From the NCBI RefSeq assembly GCF_009864005.1, contig NZ_WEZQ01000001.1, forward strand, positions 124,001 through 188,000: a stretch of DNA of 64,000 nucleotides. The letters run 5' to 3'. This document shows positions 1-8,795 of the stretch, piece after piece. The notes under the pieces were generated by a model. The model worked only from the letters and a program-made list of their open reading frames with translations. It was not told the origin of the DNA and did no database searches. The translations under genes were made by a program, and so were the position numbers. Each line of letters begins with the position of its first letter. Within the stretch, counting starts at the first letter, position 1. This DNA is from Furfurilactobacillus milii. GTDB lineage: Bacteria > Bacillota > Bacilli > Lactobacillales > Lactobacillaceae.

Positions 1-2297
1 TGAATCATATAAGAACTGCCTTTTATAACATTTGTGATAACAAAGTCGTTACGATTTAAATCTGTTGGCATTTGAAGATTTTGTTCACTTTGAAATTGGA
101 TTGTTGGTAGTTCAGCAGTGCCATCATAAACTTTGCTAAATTTGACAATCGATACAGTCGCTACGGCAGGCGTGATCGTAAAAATTCCGTTGGTATTGGT
201 AATAGTGTAATTACGGAGTGTTTGTAAATCTGCATTCACTTGCGATGTGACGCTGTAAGTACCAACTGATTCGCCAGCATCTCGACTGGTAGAAACCGTA
301 ATCACGTCGCTACCCTTTGTCCCAGTGATTGTAGCGGTTAGTTGTGGGTCCTTTTCGCCGAAAACCTTTGTCTTGTTAGTAGTGGTCACAATCAGATTAG
401 CTGGCGTAATTTCATAATGACCTGAAATGTTAGTTAAGTCAGTTTGGGTAAATGCAGTTCCAAGCTGCGTTTGCACATGTTGAATACCGGTAGAAGTAAG
501 GTGCCATGTGTATTGGCCGGCGTTACTTTCAGTTGTTGGGTCAACGTTTTGAGCAGATTCATTGGTAAAGGTGTAATCTTCTGCGGCTAATGAGACATTT
601 GGAACAGTGCCGTTGTATGCCGTATTTACTGGTTGAATCTGCAATGTCGGCACATACTTGGATGAAATTGAGGCACCTTCATAGGAGCTTGAAGATGATC
701 CGGTTGTTGGTGTTGCTTTATAGTCGATGGTGTAATAGTAGTTTACATCATCATTAGTCGTGGCGAAGATACCAGTAGCATTTGTTGGTGTTTCAATTAG
801 CGTGTAACCGTCAATTTGTGCGGCACTCGTTGTGTATTGACTATTAAAATTACCACTCACAATCTTTGTAGCAGCAATTTTGTTGGTTGTGCCCGCAACG
901 TAATAGTTAGCACTAACAGTTTCTTGAAGGGGTACATATTCGTAATTAACTTCTGCAGTATTTGTACCAAACGTGCCGTTGGCATTTGCGGGCGTAATGG
1001 CTAATTTATAACCGTCAACATTGGCCGCTGCGGCTGAGTACTTGCCATCAAAGAAACCATTCACAGTCGTTGACGCTGTAACCTTACTCGTAGTGCCCTT
1101 AAGGTAGTAGTTAACGCTAACTGATTCCGGAAGTGGCGCATATTCGTAAATAACTGGCGCGTTAGTAATGCCAAATGTGCCAGTAGCGTTTGCTGGTGTC
1201 CCAACTAATTTATAGCCGACGATATCTTTAGAAGCTGTCGTGTACTGAGTGTTGAAGTCACCTTTTACTGTAGCTGAATCTGCGAGTGCAGTTTCTGTAC
1301 CTTGAACAAGATAGCGAGACTCCACGGATTCATTATCGGCCGTGTAGAAGTAATCAACGTCTGTGTTTGTTGTACCAAACGTCCCAGTGGCATTTGCCGG
1401 CGTTTCATCGAGTGTGTATCCAGCAACTTGAGCGGCAGGGGCCGCGTATTGAGTATTGAAATCACCATTTATAATCGTTGAATCTTTAATCTTGTTGGTC
1501 GTGCCTTTAAGGTAATAGTTAACGTTTACCGATTCTGACAGTGGTGTGTAGACGACGTTAACTGTGACCCCAGGGGTATCAGGAACAGCGGGCATGGTTT
1601 CTGGTAATGCATAACCCGAAATTGCCGGTAGGTTAACGCTAGTCTGAATTGATTGACCAGGTGTGCCTGTGCCAAGCAGTCCGTTAGCGATTTTATTACC
1701 CTTACTGTCGACTGGCAAAGCCGTGTAATTAACGGTGTAATAGTAATTAACGGTGTTTCCCGTTGGGGCGTAGATACCTTGGGCATTATCAGGTGTGGCT
1801 ACTAACGTATAGCCATCAACGTCTGCAGCAGAAGTTTGATAATTTAAACCCGCGGCACCATTCGTAATGATTGAATCGACAATTTTAGTCGTCGTACCGT
1901 TGACATAATAATTAGCAGTGACAGTCGTATTTTGACGATATTTAACTGTTACCGACTGGTTTCCCTGATCCGTCAACGTATAACTGGTTGGTTGACTAGG
2001 TACAAGTGAGTACCCAACGACAGTGGGCTGTTCAATTGAGATGGTATTTCCTACCTGTTGGTCATTAACTGTCTTAGCAGGTACAGTTGCCAGTTGATTG
2101 CCGCCCTGGTCAACATAAGATACTGTCACGATTGGCGTAATTGTCAGTGTTCCATCAGCAGTCGTCACCGTGTAATTAGGATTTAGGCCATTGGTAACAG
2201 AAATTTTGTAGTTGCCAGGTTTTTCTCCTGTTTCACGTGTAACACTCACGCTTAAACTAAAATGCTTTGATACCAAGGAATCTAGCGTGTTCCAGAA
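1..2297 (-). pseudogene. Downstream part of MBG/MucBP adhesin gene, cut off from its start by the ICE
   Basis: The frame is open from 2297 to the window edge and encodes the middle of a large lactobacillus surface protein. In order it shows the second half of an MBG domain (motif RETGEKPGNY onwards, ending LTITP), then about five MucBP-type repeats of roughly 65 residues (hallmarks such as VNYYLKGTT, DFNTQY and GYTL.ETP), then a further MBG domain with TKVFGEKDP. No start codon with a ribosome binding site lies upstream: the frame meets a TGA at 2298-2300, inside ICE sequence. The first half of the MBG domain is at the other end of the element (62259 onwards). I infer that this part is not translated while the ICE is integrated. 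The C-terminus and any anchor lie outside the window. Confidence 0.85.
2229..2244. other. attL, overlapping a full parS consensus match
   Basis: On the minus strand the 16 bases read TGTTACACGTGAAACA, a full match to the Bacillus subtilis ParB/Spo0J site TGTTnCACGTGAAACA (consensus known from the literature). The core shared with the right end is 2229-2239. Bases right of the core belong to the ICE and bases left of it to the interrupted adhesin gene, where they encode R-E-T-G of an MBG domain. Confidence 0.75.
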
Positions 2298-2302
2298 TCA
2301 CG

Positions 2303-2323
2303 GTGGCACAGTTTTGGCACACC
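2303..2323. repeat. Left copy of terminal direct repeat (probable integrase arm site)
   Basis: GTGGCACAGTTTTGGCACAC occurs here and, in the same orientation, at 62163-62182; the next base (C) is shared too. It contains two TGGCACA half-sites in direct orientation, separated by four bases. Short direct repeats just inside both ends are typical of arm-type binding sites of Tn916-like integrases, so this is the likely site of the integrase N-terminal domain. Function is inferred from position. Confidence 0.7.
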
Positions 2324-2337
2324 GGCACGCTATCAAA

Positions 2338-3471
2338 TTATTTAACATTTTGCGGGGCCATAATGAGATTTCCAAGCCTCTCAGCAATCTCAACATTACT
2401 GTTAGGATATAGGTGCCCGTAAATACCTAAAGTGGTTCTAACATCAGCATGTCCTAAACGTTCTTTAATACGCAACGGATTCTCACCCATATGGATTAAT
2501 AAAGACGCATGTGAATGTCGTAAAGCATGAACTGTTATACGATGCACATGCGCTTTTTCTGCTGCACTGTCGACCATTTTAGCTAAGCTGGATTGGGCTA
2601 AGGGGAGTCCATCCATGCTTAAAATAAAACTGGATTTATTCATGATGCGCTGGTCTTCGTACCAAGCCAACAGAATATCCATTGTTTGTTGGTCAAGACT
2701 CAGTGTTCGATAACCTGATTTAGTTTTAGGTGTGGAAAAAAAGAACTTATCTATGCCTTTACGAATGACGGTCTTATTGACTGTGATTGTATGATTATCC
2801 CAATCCAAATCTTCCCATTGCAAAGCTTTCGCTTCACCAGAACGTAAACCAGTCATGAATGAGATCCAGACACATACAAAAGTGAAATGATCGGGGAAAC
2901 TATCAACTGATGCCGCCGCAATTACTTTTTCAAATTCTTCTTTAGTCCAAAAATCAATTTCGGGTTGATAAGCTTTGATGTTACCAACGATGCGGGCCGG
3001 ATTCTTAGGAATAACTTCTAACGTTACAGCGCGCTGTAAAACCATAGACAGTGTCATAAAGATGCGACGAGCGTACAACGCCGAATGTCCTTCAAGTAAA
3101 CTGTTTTGCCACTTTTGAACGGTTAACGAATCAAATGCCGTGATTTTCATATTCCAGAACTCTTTGAAATAGCGTTTCATCAATCTAGAACGATCATCAA
3201 AAGTCTGAATTTTAACCTGTGTCTTATACCAAGGTTTGAAGGTATTTTCGACAAAATCTTCAAAATTCACCAAATGCTCTTCTTTTTGACGCAATGTTTT
3301 AAAATCTGTGGCTAAAAGTTTGTAGTAGGCATCCTTTGCTTCAGCCTTAGTTCTAAAACCGCTACGTCGTCTTTGAATTCTTTTGCCAGTTTTGGGGTCA
3401 AATTTTAAGCTAGCTCGAAAAGCCCAGGTACCGTTTTCTTGTTTCTTAATAACTGCATTCATATTTGACAT
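2338..3471 (-). CDS. int: Tyrosine recombinase, ICE integrase
   Basis: This 377-residue site-specific recombinase catalyses integration and excision of the element. The N-terminal 60 residues form an AP2-like arm-binding domain (WAFRASLKFDPKTGKR), followed by a SAM-like core-binding domain (about 65-165) and the catalytic domain. Visible catalytic residues are Arg210 (TGLRSGE), Lys251 (PKTKSG), His315 and Arg318 (HALRHS), His341 (LGHA) and the nucleophile Tyr351 (IYGHLYP); all are intact. The start has AGGAG eight bases upstream. The gene ends about 100 bp from the left core and follows the excisionase candidate with an 11-bp gap, as xis-int do in Tn916. It is transcribed towards the left end, so in the circular form its transcript would run through attP towards the transfer genes. 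Confidence 0.96.
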   Translation of the reverse strand: MSNMNAVIKKQENGTWAFRASLKFDPKTGKRIQRRRSGFRTKAEAKDAYYKLLATDFKTLRQKEEHLVNFEDFVENTFKPWYKTQVKIQTFDDRSRLMKRYFKEFWNMKITAFDSLTVQKWQNSLLEGHSALYARRIFMTLSMVLQRAVTLEVIPKNPARIVGNIKAYQPEIDFWTKEEFEKVIAAASVDSFPDHFTFVCVWISFMTGLRSGEAKALQWEDLDWDNHTITVNKTVIRKGIDKFFFSTPKTKSGYRTLSLDQQTMDILLAWYEDQRIMNKSSFILSMDGLPLAQSSLAKMVDSAAEKAHVHRITVHALRHSHASLLIHMGENPLRIKERLGHADVRTTLGIYGHLYPNSNVEIAERLGNLIMAPQNVK

Positions 3472-3482
3472 TGATAAAACTC

Positions 3483-3719
3483 CTATCTTGTTGGGATAGG
3501 CGTATTACCCGCCAAACCTTCTTGGACTGGAATGCCAAGAATTTCTTCAACTGCTGAAACTGGGACGCGTCCGAGTTTTCTCGTTCGATAATAGCCGTAG
3601 CCTTTCTCTACCATCAGTGCTTTTGCCTGACGGATAATGTCAGCAGAAAAACCGGGGCCATAACCTAAACTAATCAGCTCACGCTTTGTCAGTGTAATGG
3701 GCAAAATAGGCGCGTTCAT
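3483..3719 (-). CDS. DUF3173-type small DNA-binding protein, probable excisionase
   Basis: This 78-residue basic protein carries the pattern of DUF3173 (LTKRELISLGYGPGF, IIRQAKALMVEKGYGYY, LGRVPVSAVEEILG), a family found beside integrases in streptococcal and lactobacillar ICEs. The pattern suggests a helix-turn-helix that reads DNA at the element ends, and position and size fit a recombination directionality factor. The start is supported by GGAGA seven to eight bases upstream. It is probably cotranscribed with int. It is not an obvious relative of Tn916 Xis itself, so the excisionase role rests on context and family. Confidence 0.75.
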   Translation of the reverse strand: MNAPILPITLTKRELISLGYGPGFSADIIRQAKALMVEKGYGYYRTRKLGRVPVSAVEEILGIPVQEGLAGNTPIPTR

Positions 3720-3765
3720 AAAAAGTCTCCTTCCAGATGACGCTTGAAAGTAAACTTACAAGCTC

Positions 3766-3795
3766 ATTGTACAAAATATAGTTAACAAGTGACAC
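3766..3795 (-). promoter_or_regulatory. Possible promoter of the xis-int operon
   Basis: On the minus strand GTGTCA (3790-3795) and TACAAT (3766-3771) are 18 bp apart, about 45 bp upstream of the xis start. The -35 match is weak. No better pair was seen in the gap. Confidence 0.35.
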
Positions 3796-3952
3796 AGTAG
3801 AACCGGGTATGCCCGGTCAGTTATTAGTAGTTTAATGACTAGTTAAACCGCACAAAGCGCATGGGAATTTCACCCCTACTCGTTACGTGGTAGCCTCGCG
3901 GAAGTATCATTATTTATTTTTTTGTGGCACATTTTGGGTCTAAGAAATGTGA
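3796..3952. other. Gap between xis and upstream small genes, with short palindromes
   Basis: No gene was recognised. The stretch holds ACCGGGTATGCCCGGT at 3802-3817 and a second inverted repeat, GTTTA/TAAAC, around 3830-3847. These could be protein-binding sites or short hairpins in the int leader. A single TGGCACA half-site like that of the terminal repeats occurs near 3925. Confidence 0.4.
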
Positions 3953-4087
3953 TTAATAGCTGTTGATCGCTCGTACCCACAATTTGGCGGCAGTCATGGC
4001 GCAAATAGTAATCAACACAAAAAATAGGAAAGTATTTAACCAGTCTATGTAGTTTTCAAAGATCAGGGTCTTAAATATGACCTTCAT
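3953..4087 (-). CDS. Possible 44-residue single-span membrane peptide
   Basis: A short frame encodes MKVIFKTLIFENYIDWLNTF followed by a hydrophobic segment (about residues 19-35) and a basic tail (KLWVRAINSY). Size and layout (short amphipathic start, one membrane span, positive end) resemble small membrane peptides such as type I toxins, but no ribosome binding site is seen close to the ATG and no antisense RNA gene was identified. It could equally be chance coding in an AT-rich gap. Confidence 0.3.
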   Translation of the reverse strand: MKVIFKTLIFENYIDWLNTFLFFVLITICAMTAAKLWVRAINSY

Positions 4088-4203
4088 ACTTAATAAAGAG
4101 TAATTTTGACGCAAAAATGCAACCTCTCATTAAAGTTTTATTTAGACTCAGTAATATGAAATTTATCTGAAATTACCGTTGAAAGGCACACGTATGCTGT
4201 ACT

Positions 4204-4250
4204 CAAAAAAACAGCCGTAACTTCCAATTACTTGAAAGCTACGGCTGTTT
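4204..4250 (-). terminator. Rho-independent terminator after the DUF3781 gene
   Basis: A perfect 11-bp stem (AAACAGCCGTA at 4209-4219 with TACGGCTGTTT at 4240-4250) is followed on the minus strand by a run of T. It lies directly downstream of the DUF3781 stop codon and ends the small operon that begins at 5072. Confidence 0.85.
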
Positions 4251-4257
4251 CAGTTTA

Positions 4258-4511
4258 TTACCCTTTATGGGCAGTGATTATCGTATAACTGTGAGCATTG
4301 ATTGTTAAAACAACCTCATTAAGTCGAATATACCAATTTTTACCGATTCGTTCGCTTGTCGCATCCGGATTCAACAGAAGTCCCACACACACCAATCAAC
4401 CACATCTTTATCTGGAATGGTTAGTCCAAGATTCCGTTTGATTCGTCCTACTCCAAGAGTGGTGGAGTGAATTAAGGTTTTGCGATCCACCAGTTCACTA
4501 GCTGTAGACAT
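4258..4511 (-). pseudogene. DUF3781 family gene, frameshifted at a GT repeat
   Basis: The start is good (AAGGAG upstream of ATG at 4509-4511). The first frame encodes about 45 residues ending VVDWCVWDFC and a TGA. The other frame continues the family pattern (LLLNPDATSERIGKNWYIRL, then TINAHSYTIITAHKG) to TAA at 4258. Together they read as a complete DUF3781 protein of about 84 residues. The break lies in a short (GT)n run at about 4382-4392, and a change of one GT unit would restore the frame. DUF3781 proteins are small and of unknown function. The gene is either dead or switchable by slippage; the repeat is short, so a fixed mutation or a sequencing error is also possible. Confidence 0.75.
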
Positions 4512-4533
4512 TTAAAACTCCTTTACATTAGGG

Positions 4534-4857
4534 CTAGTCTTCATCCCAACGTTTTTTGAACTGAATCTCTTTTTGCGCCACCGGCCAGCGTTGTCCCATG
4601 AAACCTGTAAATTCGATACTCAGCTGTGTACGCTGTTTAATAGCCTTTATAACCGTTTCTAGATAGCCTAAGTCATAAGTATGCACACTATGCAATGGAA
4701 TTGAGTGGGGACGTTTATGTTGAGGCTGTGTAATGAAAAAGAAGTTATAGACCTGGTCGTATTTGTTGTTCACACATTGAATGTGATACATGGTTCTTGG
4801 GACACGTTTAAACAGTGGCTCAATTCGTTCAATAATAGTATCAGCATCATTTTTCAT
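4534..4857 (-). CDS. Hypothetical 107-residue protein
   Basis: No family was recognised. The protein is soluble, mixed alpha/beta in appearance and rich in aromatic residues, with no signal peptide, membrane span or clear motif. Its ATG overlaps the stop codon of the upstream gene (TAATG at 4855-4859), so the two are probably translationally coupled. The frameshifted DUF3781 gene follows 22 bp downstream, making a three-gene operon ended by the terminator at 4204-4250. Such clusters of tiny genes beside the ICE integrase are often stability or defence modules, but nothing in this sequence shows that. Confidence 0.6.
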   Translation of the reverse strand: MKNDADTIIERIEPLFKRVPRTMYHIQCVNNKYDQVYNFFFITQPQHKRPHSIPLHSVHTYDLGYLETVIKAIKQRTQLSIEFTGFMGQRWPVAQKEIQFKKRWDED

Positions 4858-5072
4858 TACTTAACCCTCAAGTAATTTGTGCCACCTTTACTGACATATT
4901 GTGCATTTGTTTCGTCTATCCAAGCATCAAACGATTTTTGAAATTGAACTAACCTTTCAGGGTCCGTCTTAGCAACTTGATAAAAAGGTAAGTCAGAAAG
5001 ATGAAAAGTTGATCCACGACTGATCGATAGAAGTTGCGTTAGCCACCGCTGGTTGTTGTTTGTTAATGACAT
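4857..5072 (-). CDS. Small protein, possibly DUF1413-like (71 residues)
   Basis: I chose the ATG at 5070-5072 (MSLTNNNQRW) because GGAGGT lies eight bases upstream; the frame also runs upstream without ribosome binding support. The pattern LLSISRGSTFHLSDLP, a central aromatic/Arg stretch with F.K.F, and a C-terminal GTNYLRV loosely follows DUF1413, a family of small proteins of unknown function. It is the first gene of the operon with the 107-residue protein and the DUF3781 relic. Family assignment is by eye only. Confidence 0.55.
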   Translation of the reverse strand: MSLTNNNQRWLTQLLSISRGSTFHLSDLPFYQVAKTDPERLVQFQKSFDAWIDETNAQYVSKGGTNYLRVK

Positions 5073-5140
5073 TCTTGTTACCTCCGTACAGAAATGATTA
5101 AACAAATTATACGAATGTACGTTCGCTTAGTCAAGAAAAC

Positions 5141-5179
5141 AAAAACAGCAAAACCACATTTACATATATGGTTTTGCTG
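5141..5179 (-). terminator. Terminator of the redox operon
   Basis: CAGCAAAACCACAT (5146-5159) pairs with ATATGGTTTTGCTG (5166-5179), with one mismatch region; on the minus strand a T-rich run follows. It lies 30 bp after the end of the DJ-1/PfpI gene and ends the operon that begins at 8739. Confidence 0.8.
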
Positions 5180-5209
5180 CCGATTACTTTTAAACAACGA
5201 AAATATATT

Positions 5210-5719
5210 TTATTTAGCGAGTGCCTGCAAAATCGCTGGTACAAACTGTGGCAAATCATCTGGAGTTCGGCTTGAAATTAAATTGCCATCTTCAACCACT
5301 GGTTGATCAAGTGTGATTGCGCCAGCCAAGTACAAGTCAGGACGAATTGATTCGTAACTTGTCAGCTTACGACCATTGATTAAACCAGATTGAATAAAGA
5401 ATTGTGGCCCATGGCAAATTGTAAATAAAGAACGGTTATTGATTAAGAAATACCGCACAAAACTTACAAAGCGTTCATCCGTCCGGAGCTGGTCAGGCGA
5501 GAAACCACCCGGCAAAAACAGAGCATCGAAATCTTCAGGCTTAACATCATCAATAGCTGCATCAATGGAAAAACTTCTGCCCATGACACCACTAATATCG
5601 TCTGTAGAGCCATTGATTAACGTGACACTGTAACCAGCTTGGCGCATAGCGTCTGTGGGTACTGCAAGTTCGTCATCTTGAACCATGTTTGTTACTAAAA
5701 CCGCAATTTTCTTTTCCAT
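5210..5719 (-). CDS. DJ-1/PfpI family protein (cysteine hydrolase or deglycase-like)
   Basis: This 169-residue protein covers the whole DJ-1/PfpI fold. The nucleophile elbow FTICHGPQFF carries Cys102 followed by His103, and the conserved acidic residue near the N-terminus is Glu17 (DDELAVP). The family includes the protein deglycase/glyoxalase YhbO and stress protein YfkM-type members, which act on glyoxal-type aldehydes or their protein adducts. The start has AGGAGG in place. It is the last gene of an operon with an unknown protein and a quinone-type oxidoreductase, with an HxlR regulator divergent, so the group looks like a response to reactive aldehydes or quinones. The exact substrate cannot be told. 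Confidence 0.9.
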   Translation of the reverse strand: MEKKIAVLVTNMVQDDELAVPTDAMRQAGYSVTLINGSTDDISGVMGRSFSIDAAIDDVKPEDFDALFLPGGFSPDQLRTDERFVSFVRYFLINNRSLFTICHGPQFFIQSGLINGRKLTSYESIRPDLYLAGAITLDQPVVEDGNLISSRTPDDLPQFVPAILQALAK

Positions 5720-5731
5720 TTTCGTTTCCTC

Positions 5732-7687
5732 CTAATTATTTACCAGTAAATGAATATCACGAGTTATCGCTACTTCCTTTAATCGATGCAATACATCGGC
5801 TAACTGTTCATAATCGTGATGCTCAATATTGAGTTCAAGTTCCTCAATAAATCTGTTCTTCGTGTCTTTATTCATTCCATTAAACGCTAAGCAAGTATCC
5901 TTATGGTCAACAATACGCTGACCCCACGCTACCAACGGGTGTACCAAGTCAATACTGATTTTAGAAACATCCGCAGCCTTCTTAATCAGAATTTCGACAG
6001 TTGCCTCATTCTTTTCATACAGTGCTTTATATAGGCCACTTCGCAGATCTTGTAGTTCTTGTGGCAATGACAGTTCATAGTACATACGATCTAAACGGCA
6101 TAACAGAATAGTTCCTTGCCCTAGCGTTGAAGAGGCAGTTTTGCGATTGATTTCCAATATTTTTTCAACATTCAGCTGTTTAAAGGGACCCTGATTACCA
6201 TTTTCGTGATCCATGAAGCGTAAGATTTGGGCGCCACCGAGTCCAATGCCATCTGTGCCAGATAATACGATATCAGGCAAATGTTTGAATCTGAATCCTG
6301 CAGAAAAATACGTTAGCAATCCTTGTTCATGAGCTAGGTGCACCAGTTCCAGAGCATTCTGGTAGCCTAATTGTTCCATGATTGGGTCACTTGGATACCA
6401 GTCAGCCGTGCCATCAAATGTAACTTTTTCAAAACGTCCAGCTTTAGCTATTTCGATACCAAGTCTTGCAATATCCATGCGATCAGTGACTTTAACGGGC
6501 TGACCGTTGTTCTTAGCCATGACCGCTGGTCGATCATCAATCAATGGATAGTTGACACAAAAGGCAGCTGCTAGCACTTGTAAGTTACGGTCACGAACGA
6601 CATTGGCGGACACCGCCTGCATATACTTAATTGCTTGCATGACCGTCATGCGTTCAATAGCAACTTTACATTCGGATAAACCATTCATAAAGATAGCTGA
6701 ACAAACGCCCACAGTTGTGTGCACACTCTTAATAAACGAATTTTCAAATGTATCTTCGAACATCGGTCGGCCAACGTAACTGGAAACTGACGTATCCCGG
6801 CCAACTGCCATCTTCACTTTTCCCATCGTTGCTAAATCAGGCAGCCGATATGGCTCCACTTTTTCGCGGTTTGTTTCTGCTCCTCGTTCCAAGAACTCCA
6901 CATGTACATTGGTACCATTGATGTATCGCATACTGTTTACTGTGCCGGTTAAATGACCTAATCCGGGATCAGTAATTGAAGCCTGCGTTTGAATCGCGCG
7001 GAAACCACTATTTCCCCAAGGAACAATCGGTGACTCCGCATATCCACGAAAGCCGACCATTTCAAAACCTACCTGAATTGCGATGTACTCAGCAATCGTT
7101 GGTTTGCGCTCTTCGTGTCTGATATGTTGAAACAAAACACTAGCGACATTAATAAAACGGTTATTGTCTAAACGCGGATACTCAAGAGTTTGAGTGTTAT
7201 TTGTATCGTCGACAACGTCAACCAACAGCAGTGTACTGCTTTCTCTCAAAACTATTGATGCGTTTCCAGAATGGCGTGTCTGTAAGAAATCAATGATTTG
7301 GTCAGACAGGCGTAAAATATCACCAAAAACACGAATTAAAACACGAGTGTCATTATATGAATTGACCATTTCAAGTTTTCCTAGGAGCTCTTCAATAATG
7401 GGTTCCGTTTGTTGATCCCCGTAGTTTGCTTGCAAACGCTCAAACCGTTGTGTCAGTTCTTCGCTCATTTCATTGTTAACACGGCTAAACACTGGGCGAT
7501 ATTGTTGGTTGTCTGTAAAGCTTTCATCGGTTAGCTCTCGCTTTTCAACTAACTTACTTTCTAAACGGTATTGAATTTCAATTAAGGTATCGTAGATGGT
7601 TGATTTCAAAAATCCAGATGTTAACACTGTGTAACCTGATAAAATTTCAGGAACATAACGTCTGTAATACCGATCGTTACCTAGCAT
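5732..7687 (-). CDS. Unrecognised 651-residue cytoplasmic protein
   Basis: I do not recognise a family. There is no signal peptide and no membrane span. Residues 1-180 are helical and charged. The middle is rich in Gly and aromatic residues. The segment from about 420 to 500 (FDGTADWYPSDP, then DIVLSGTDGIGLGGAQIL) looks like the last strands of a phosphate-binding alpha/beta barrel. The C-terminal 90 residues are again helical. The start is supported by GGGGAG eight bases upstream. It sits 12 bp upstream of the DJ-1/PfpI gene and 20 bp after the oxidoreductase gene, so all three are very likely one transcript. An enzyme linked to aldehyde or quinone metabolism is a guess from context only. 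Confidence 0.7.
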   Translation of the reverse strand: MLGNDRYYRRYVPEILSGYTVLTSGFLKSTIYDTLIEIQYRLESKLVEKRELTDESFTDNQQYRPVFSRVNNEMSEELTQRFERLQANYGDQQTEPIIEELLGKLEMVNSYNDTRVLIRVFGDILRLSDQIIDFLQTRHSGNASIVLRESSTLLLVDVVDDTNNTQTLEYPRLDNNRFINVASVLFQHIRHEERKPTIAEYIAIQVGFEMVGFRGYAESPIVPWGNSGFRAIQTQASITDPGLGHLTGTVNSMRYINGTNVHVEFLERGAETNREKVEPYRLPDLATMGKVKMAVGRDTSVSSYVGRPMFEDTFENSFIKSVHTTVGVCSAIFMNGLSECKVAIERMTVMQAIKYMQAVSANVVRDRNLQVLAAAFCVNYPLIDDRPAVMAKNNGQPVKVTDRMDIARLGIEIAKAGRFEKVTFDGTADWYPSDPIMEQLGYQNALELVHLAHEQGLLTYFSAGFRFKHLPDIVLSGTDGIGLGGAQILRFMDHENGNQGPFKQLNVEKILEINRKTASSTLGQGTILLCRLDRMYYELSLPQELQDLRSGLYKALYEKNEATVEILIKKAADVSKISIDLVHPLVAWGQRIVDHKDTCLAFNGMNKDTKNRFIEELELNIEHHDYEQLADVLHRLKEVAITRDIHLLVNN

Positions 7688-7707
7688 TTCATTTTCTCCC
7701 CATTTTT

Positions 7708-8739
7708 TTAATCATTCGTAACAACAATCTTGCCAATATTGTGATTCGTTTCAATAATCCTGTGAGCTTCTCTTAAATTAGCTGCGTTAATCGGTGACAA
7801 AGTTTTCGTTAATGTCGACTTAACAATCCCTTGATCCATTAGATTAGCGATTGCATTGAGAATTTCGTGTTGTGAGCTCATATCTTCTGTTTGAAAATAT
7901 GATTTTGAATACATCCACTCCCAAGCAAAAGTAGCTCGCTTCTTAGTTAGCTTCTTTAAATCAATCGGACGTCTATTTTCTGTAATAGACGCAATACGAC
8001 CATGCGGTTTAATCAAACTAGCGATTTCATTCCAATGTTCATCCAAATGACTGAGACCTAAAATATAATCCACGTCTTGAAACTCAAGATTGTGTAGTTG
8101 CTTAACTAAGTCTGTTGAATGATCAACAACAAAATCGGCTCCGTGATCCAAGACCCATTGATTAGATTCTTCATTTGAAGCGGTGGCAATAACCTTTAGT
8201 CCGGCAAAATGTGCTAATTGTGTAGCAATTGATCCAACTCCACCGGCACCGTTAATAATCAATATTGTATGTTGAGAATTTGTGTCACGATCCATGTAGT
8301 CAATTTGCAGTTGTTCAAAGAGTGCTTCCCAGGCCGTTAATGATGTTAGCGGCATTGCAGCAACCTGAGCATCATTAAATGCTTTGGGTGCATTACCAAC
8401 AATGCGTTCATCAACGAGTTGATATTCACTATCACTGCCAGGGCGTTTAAAGGAGCCAGCGTAGAAAACACGGTCTCCTGGTTTAAAGAGTGTAACCTTT
8501 TCACCGACTGATTCGACAATGCCTTCAGCATCCCAGCCAATGACCTTTGGAGTTTCGAGAATTGCGTGTCCACCGCGGCGAACCCCAATATCGACTGGGT
8601 TGACCGACGTAGCGTGGACATGGACTAACAAATCATGACCTTTGGAGATAGGCATAGGTTCTGTAAAATCAATTAGTGATTCTTGATCCTCAATCGGCAA
8701 ATGTTTCTTAAAACCGATTGCATTCATAGTCTTTAGCAT
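7708..8739 (-). CDS. Zinc-type alcohol dehydrogenase/quinone oxidoreductase family (MDR) enzyme
   Basis: This 343-residue medium-chain dehydrogenase/reductase has a GroES-like N-terminal half (SVNPVDIGVRRGG, VIGWDAEGIVESVG, FKPGDRVFYAG) and a Rossmann NADP-binding half (INGAGGVGSIATQLAHFAGLK). It fits the subfamily of 'zinc-binding' alcohol dehydrogenase-like proteins, but the usual catalytic Cys and structural Cys cluster are not seen, so it probably acts as an NADPH-dependent quinone or enal reductase. It is the first gene of the operon, with GGGAGG upstream of ATG and a recognisable promoter facing the HxlR gene. Confidence 0.9.
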   Translation of the reverse strand: MLKTMNAIGFKKHLPIEDQESLIDFTEPMPISKGHDLLVHVHATSVNPVDIGVRRGGHAILETPKVIGWDAEGIVESVGEKVTLFKPGDRVFYAGSFKRPGSDSEYQLVDERIVGNAPKAFNDAQVAAMPLTSLTAWEALFEQLQIDYMDRDTNSQHTILIINGAGGVGSIATQLAHFAGLKVIATASNEESNQWVLDHGADFVVDHSTDLVKQLHNLEFQDVDYILGLSHLDEHWNEIASLIKPHGRIASITENRRPIDLKKLTKKRATFAWEWMYSKSYFQTEDMSSQHEILNAIANLMDQGIVKSTLTKTLSPINAANLREAHRIIETNHNIGKIVVTND

Positions 8740-8767
8740 TTTTATTCTTCCTCCCTTTCACCAATTG

Positions 8768-8795
8768 AGTATAGTGGCTTCATTTTTAACAACAA
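8768..8795 (-). promoter_or_regulatory. Promoter of the redox operon in the HxlR divergent region
   Basis: On the minus strand TTGTTG (8790-8795) and TATACT (8768-8773) are 16 bp apart, about 30 bp upstream of the dehydrogenase start. The region between the divergent genes (8740-8924) is where an HxlR dimer would be expected to bind; no clean palindrome was picked out by eye. Confidence 0.5.

Noticed and set aside
816-1004. A small Cys-rich plus-strand protein at the left edge
   Set aside because: Antisense to MucBP repeats; the Cys and Ile content comes from the repeat codons read backwards.
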